Assembly (NCBI RefSeq): GCF_007970185.1 | Contig: NZ_CP042431.1 | Span: 3,224,001-3,288,000 of the forward strand | Direction: 5' to 3' | Source of the DNA: Pseudobacter ginsenosidimutans | Lineage (GTDB): Bacteria > Bacteroidota > Bacteroidia > Chitinophagales > Chitinophagaceae | DNA length: 64,000 nucleotides | In this document: in pieces, positions 61,975-64,000 of the stretch | Layout: the number at the start of each line of letters is the position of its first letter | Position numbering within the stretch: position 1 is the stretch's first letter | Notes under the pieces: model-generated | Told to the model about the DNA's origin: nothing | What the model saw: the letters and a program-made list of their open reading frames with translations, nothing else | Databases searched by the model: none | Made by a program: the position numbers and the translations under genes

Positions 61975-63171
61975 TTATTTCGTTCTTCCCGGGTAAACTT
62001 TCAATGCAGCTTCCAGGCAATCCATGGCGCCATTGAGATCGTCTACATTCAGTACATAGGCCAGGCGAACTTCATTCAATCCAAGTCCTTTCGTTCCGTA
62101 GAAACCGGTGGCAGGCGCCAGCATTACAGTGGCGTTGTTGTGATTGAAAGATTCCAGCAGCCACTGGCAGAATTTATCGGAATCATCGATGGGCAGTTTG
62201 GCCATAGCATAAAAGGCGCCGCCGGGATTGGGGCAGAATACGCCATCCATGGCATTCAGTCTTTTTACCAGTACATCCCTGCGCCTGAGGTATTCGGCGC
62301 GTGTGGCGTCGAAATAGTTTTCAGGCAGGTCTACGGCTGCTTCTCCGAGGATCTGTGCAAAGGAGGGAGGGCTGAGGCGCGCCTGTGCAAATTTCATGGC
62401 GGCATCCAGCACTTGTTTGTTCTTGGTTACGAATGCTCCGATACGACCGCCGCAGGCGCTGTATCGCTTGGAGATAGTATCCATCAGGATCACGTTCTGC
62501 TCGGCTCCTTCGAGCTGCATGGCGCTGATCTGTTTGCCATCGTATGCGAACTCACGGTATGCCTCATCCGAAAACAGGAAGAGGTTGTGCTTAATCACGA
62601 TCTGTTTCAGGGTGTCCATTTCTTCCTGGCTGTAGAGGTAGCCGGTAGGATTGTTGGGATTGCAGATCACGATGGCTTTGGTGCGGGGTGTGATCATTTT
62701 TTCAAACTCGCTGATGGCGGGCAGTGCAAATCCGGTTTCGATGGAGGAGGTGATGGGCTTTACCACCACTTCAGCTTCCACGGCAAATCCATTGTAGTTG
62801 GCGTAGAAAGGCTCGGGAATGATCACTTCATCACCGGGATCGAGGCAGGCCATGAAACCAAAGATGATGGCTTCGGATCCGCCGGTAGTGATGATGATCT
62901 GGTTATGGTCCACTTCAATACCTACTTTCTTATAGTAATCGACCAGCTTGCGGCGATAGCTCTCATTGCCCGCACTGTGACTGTATTCCAGCACTTTGAA
63001 ATCGGCATGGCGAACAGCGTCCAGGATCTGGGGAGGCGTTTCAATATCCGGCTGACCAATATTGAGATGGTATACTTTCGTTCCTTTTTTCTTGGCTGCT
63101 TCCGCGAAGGGAACCAGTTTACGGATGGGTGATGGTGGCATTGCATTGCCACGCTGGCTAATCGTTAACAT
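61975..63171 (-). CDS. PLP-dependent class I aminotransferase (aspartate-aminotransferase-like)
   Basis: 398 residues from ATG 63171 (MLTISQRGNAMPPSPIRKL); an earlier ATG (63240) would add 23 residues not seen in the family. Fold-type I motifs: GQPD (39-42), TTGGSEA (96-101), NPNNPTG (171-177), SDEAYREF with D202/Y205, the PLP Lys235 in DTISKRYSACGGRIG and the partner Arg243. It transfers an amino group between amino and keto acids; the specific substrate is not readable from motifs. Cytoplasmic. It is 117 bp from the DUF1573 pair on the same strand, perhaps separately transcribed. Confidence 0.9.
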   Translation of the reverse strand: MLTISQRGNAMPPSPIRKLVPFAEAAKKKGTKVYHLNIGQPDIETPPQILDAVRHADFKVLEYSHSAGNESYRRKLVDYYKKVGIEVDHNQIIITTGGSEAIIFGFMACLDPGDEVIIPEPFYANYNGFAVEAEVVVKPITSSIETGFALPAISEFEKMITPRTKAIVICNPNNPTGYLYSQEEMDTLKQIVIKHNLFLFSDEAYREFAYDGKQISAMQLEGAEQNVILMDTISKRYSACGGRIGAFVTKNKQVLDAAMKFAQARLSPPSFAQILGEAAVDLPENYFDATRAEYLRRRDVLVKRLNAMDGVFCPNPGGAFYAMAKLPIDDSDKFCQWLLESFNHNNATVMLAPATGFYGTKGLGLNEVRLAYVLNVDDLNGAMDCLEAALKVYPGRTK

Positions 63172-63288
63172 GCGGCAAAGATAGGGGAGTATTGTTATCT
63201 GTTTTCCGGGAAATACACAAAAAAATGCGGGGTCTTCCATGTATTGCCAAAGACAACAGGAAGACCCCGCGCAGCTAATGTGTATCTT

Positions 63289-63729
63289 TTACTTGGACTT
63301 GTTCCCTTTTGATTGCTGATATTTTGCATAATCCACTTCATTCAGCACTTCACCGGTGATACGAAGATCCAGTGGGGCATCGATACCCGCTACCTTGATG
63401 GTGATGGTTTTGTTAAAGGGCCCGAGTGCAGAAGCGTTGAAACCGGCAGTGATCTTGTCTGCCTTTCCTTTTGCAATGGGAGCTTCAGGTTTTACCGGAG
63501 TGGTGCAACCGCAGGATGCAGTAGCAGCTTCAATTACAACAGGCTTTGTGCCAACATTGGTGAAAGCGAAATTGTACGTTACAGGTACACCTTGTTTGAT
63601 CTTACCAAAATCGTGAACCAGTTCTTTGAACTTCACAACATTTTCTGCTTTCTGCACTGTAGCAGGGGCCTGGGCGAATACTGTTGCTGATACGAAAAAT
63701 ACGCTGAGTGCCAGAAGGAGATGTTTCAT
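63289..63729 (-). CDS. DUF1573 secreted protein
   Basis: 146 residues from ATG 63729 (MKHLLLALSVFFVSATVFAQ, a clean signal peptide); an upstream ATG (63756) is less likely. One DUF1573 domain: FKELVHDFGKIKQGVPVTYNF, then IEAATASCGCTTPVKPEAPI with the conserved SCGCT, and KTITIKVAGIDAPLDLRITG. It is an Ig-like/ASPM-SPD-2-Hydin-related sandwich of unknown function, common in Bacteroidota. It lies 16 bp downstream of a second DUF1573 gene and is probably a tandem duplicate in one operon. Confidence 0.85.
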   Translation of the reverse strand: MKHLLLALSVFFVSATVFAQAPATVQKAENVVKFKELVHDFGKIKQGVPVTYNFAFTNVGTKPVVIEAATASCGCTTPVKPEAPIAKGKADKITAGFNASALGPFNKTITIKVAGIDAPLDLRITGEVLNEVDYAKYQQSKGNKSK

Positions 63730-63745
63730 ACTCGATTGAATTTGA

Positions 63746-64000
63746 TTAGTGACCATTAATGTTTTTTAATAATGCGATAGACGCGTTGACCGGCGCTGCA
63801 GTAACTGGTGTCTTGTACACAGTACCGGAGATCAACAGCGTTTTTGACTGGTTATTGTTGTAGAGGATCGTGATCGACTTGTTGAAGTATCCTTCAGCAG
63901 CCGAATTATATCCTACTTTGATCTGTGCAGTGGCGCCGGGTTTAATCGGATCCCTGCTCCACTCGGGAGTGGTACAGCCGCAGGATGCCTGCACATTGGT
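63746..64000 (-). CDS. DUF1573 protein, 5' part outside the window
   Basis: The reading frame continues through the last base of the window (it reads TNVQASCGCTTPEW at the edge), so only the C-terminal ~84 residues are visible; the GTG at 63994 within them is not a real start. The conserved ASCGCTTPEW and the pattern PGATAQIKVGYNSAAEGYFN-KSITI match DUF1573. The end (VTAAPVNASIALLKNINGH) is a short low-complexity tail. It precedes the complete DUF1573 gene by 16 bp. Confidence 0.8.
   Translation of the reverse strand, partial: TNVQASCGCTTPEWSRDPIKPGATAQIKVGYNSAAEGYFNKSITILYNNNQSKTLLISGTVYKTPVTAAPVNASIALLKNINGH

Overview
The window reads as chromosomal DNA of a Bacteroidota bacterium, most likely of the Chitinophagaceae. 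Support comes from a SusC/SusD pair with DUF4959/DUF5000 and DUF4998 lipoproteins, an Oar-type TonB receptor, SprB repeats with a type IX secretion (T9SS) C-terminal domain, many Cys-lipoproteins, absence of Shine-Dalgarno sequences, and several TAnnTTTG (-7) promoter boxes. No rRNA, CRISPR array, insertion sequence or prophage was seen.

Layout. (1) 1-6452: surface genes on the + strand (FAS1 protein cut by the window edge, Oar-type TonB receptor, IPT/NHL lipoprotein), closed by a terminator. (2) 6515-8888: a BACON/seven-bladed-propeller lipoprotein divergent from a Crp/Fnr regulator. (3) 9142-17748: a 2,868-residue secreted mosaic protein with beta-helix modules, ten SprB repeats and a T9SS tail. 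FNR-like dyads lie on both sides of it. (4) 17928-22701: an AraC regulator, then a four-gene secreted cassette headed by a cholesterol-dependent-cytolysin-like (CDCL) pore-forming protein, followed by three exported proteins I do not recognise and a terminator. I consider this the most novel unit. (5) 22779-22855: tRNA-Met. (6) 23169-30554: GH172 (DUF2961) and two tandem GH115 alpha-glucuronidases. (7) 42506 down to 30668: one apparent ten-gene operon. It joins a hexuronate/mannonate module (RraA-like, SDR, MFS, mannonate dehydratase) to a D-Glu/dipeptide module (two dipeptide-epimerase-type enolases, DUF819 transporter, DUF1611/DgcN-like, amino-ester-hydrolase-like CocE, serine hydrolase), with a divergent AraC regulator. 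(8) 43575-51925: a LacI-controlled locus: SDR and AraB-type kinase leftward; LacI, DUF6786 lipoprotein, L-fucose/D-arabinose isomerase and sodium/sugar symporter rightward. Three related operator palindromes tie it together. (9) 52096-61954: metallophosphoesterase, serine hydrolase, SusC, SusD and two partner lipoproteins. (10) 61975-64000: an aminotransferase and two DUF1573 proteins, the last cut by the window end.

Taken together this is a glycan-scavenging segment: surface receptors and glycosidases release uronic acids and deoxy- or pentose sugars, and the SDR/UxuA/MFS and FucI/kinase/SSS sets would take them inward. Set inside it are a putative pore-forming toxin cassette and a set of peptide/D-amino-acid enzymes. 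All functions are read from sequence motifs and recalled family knowledge; no database search was possible.
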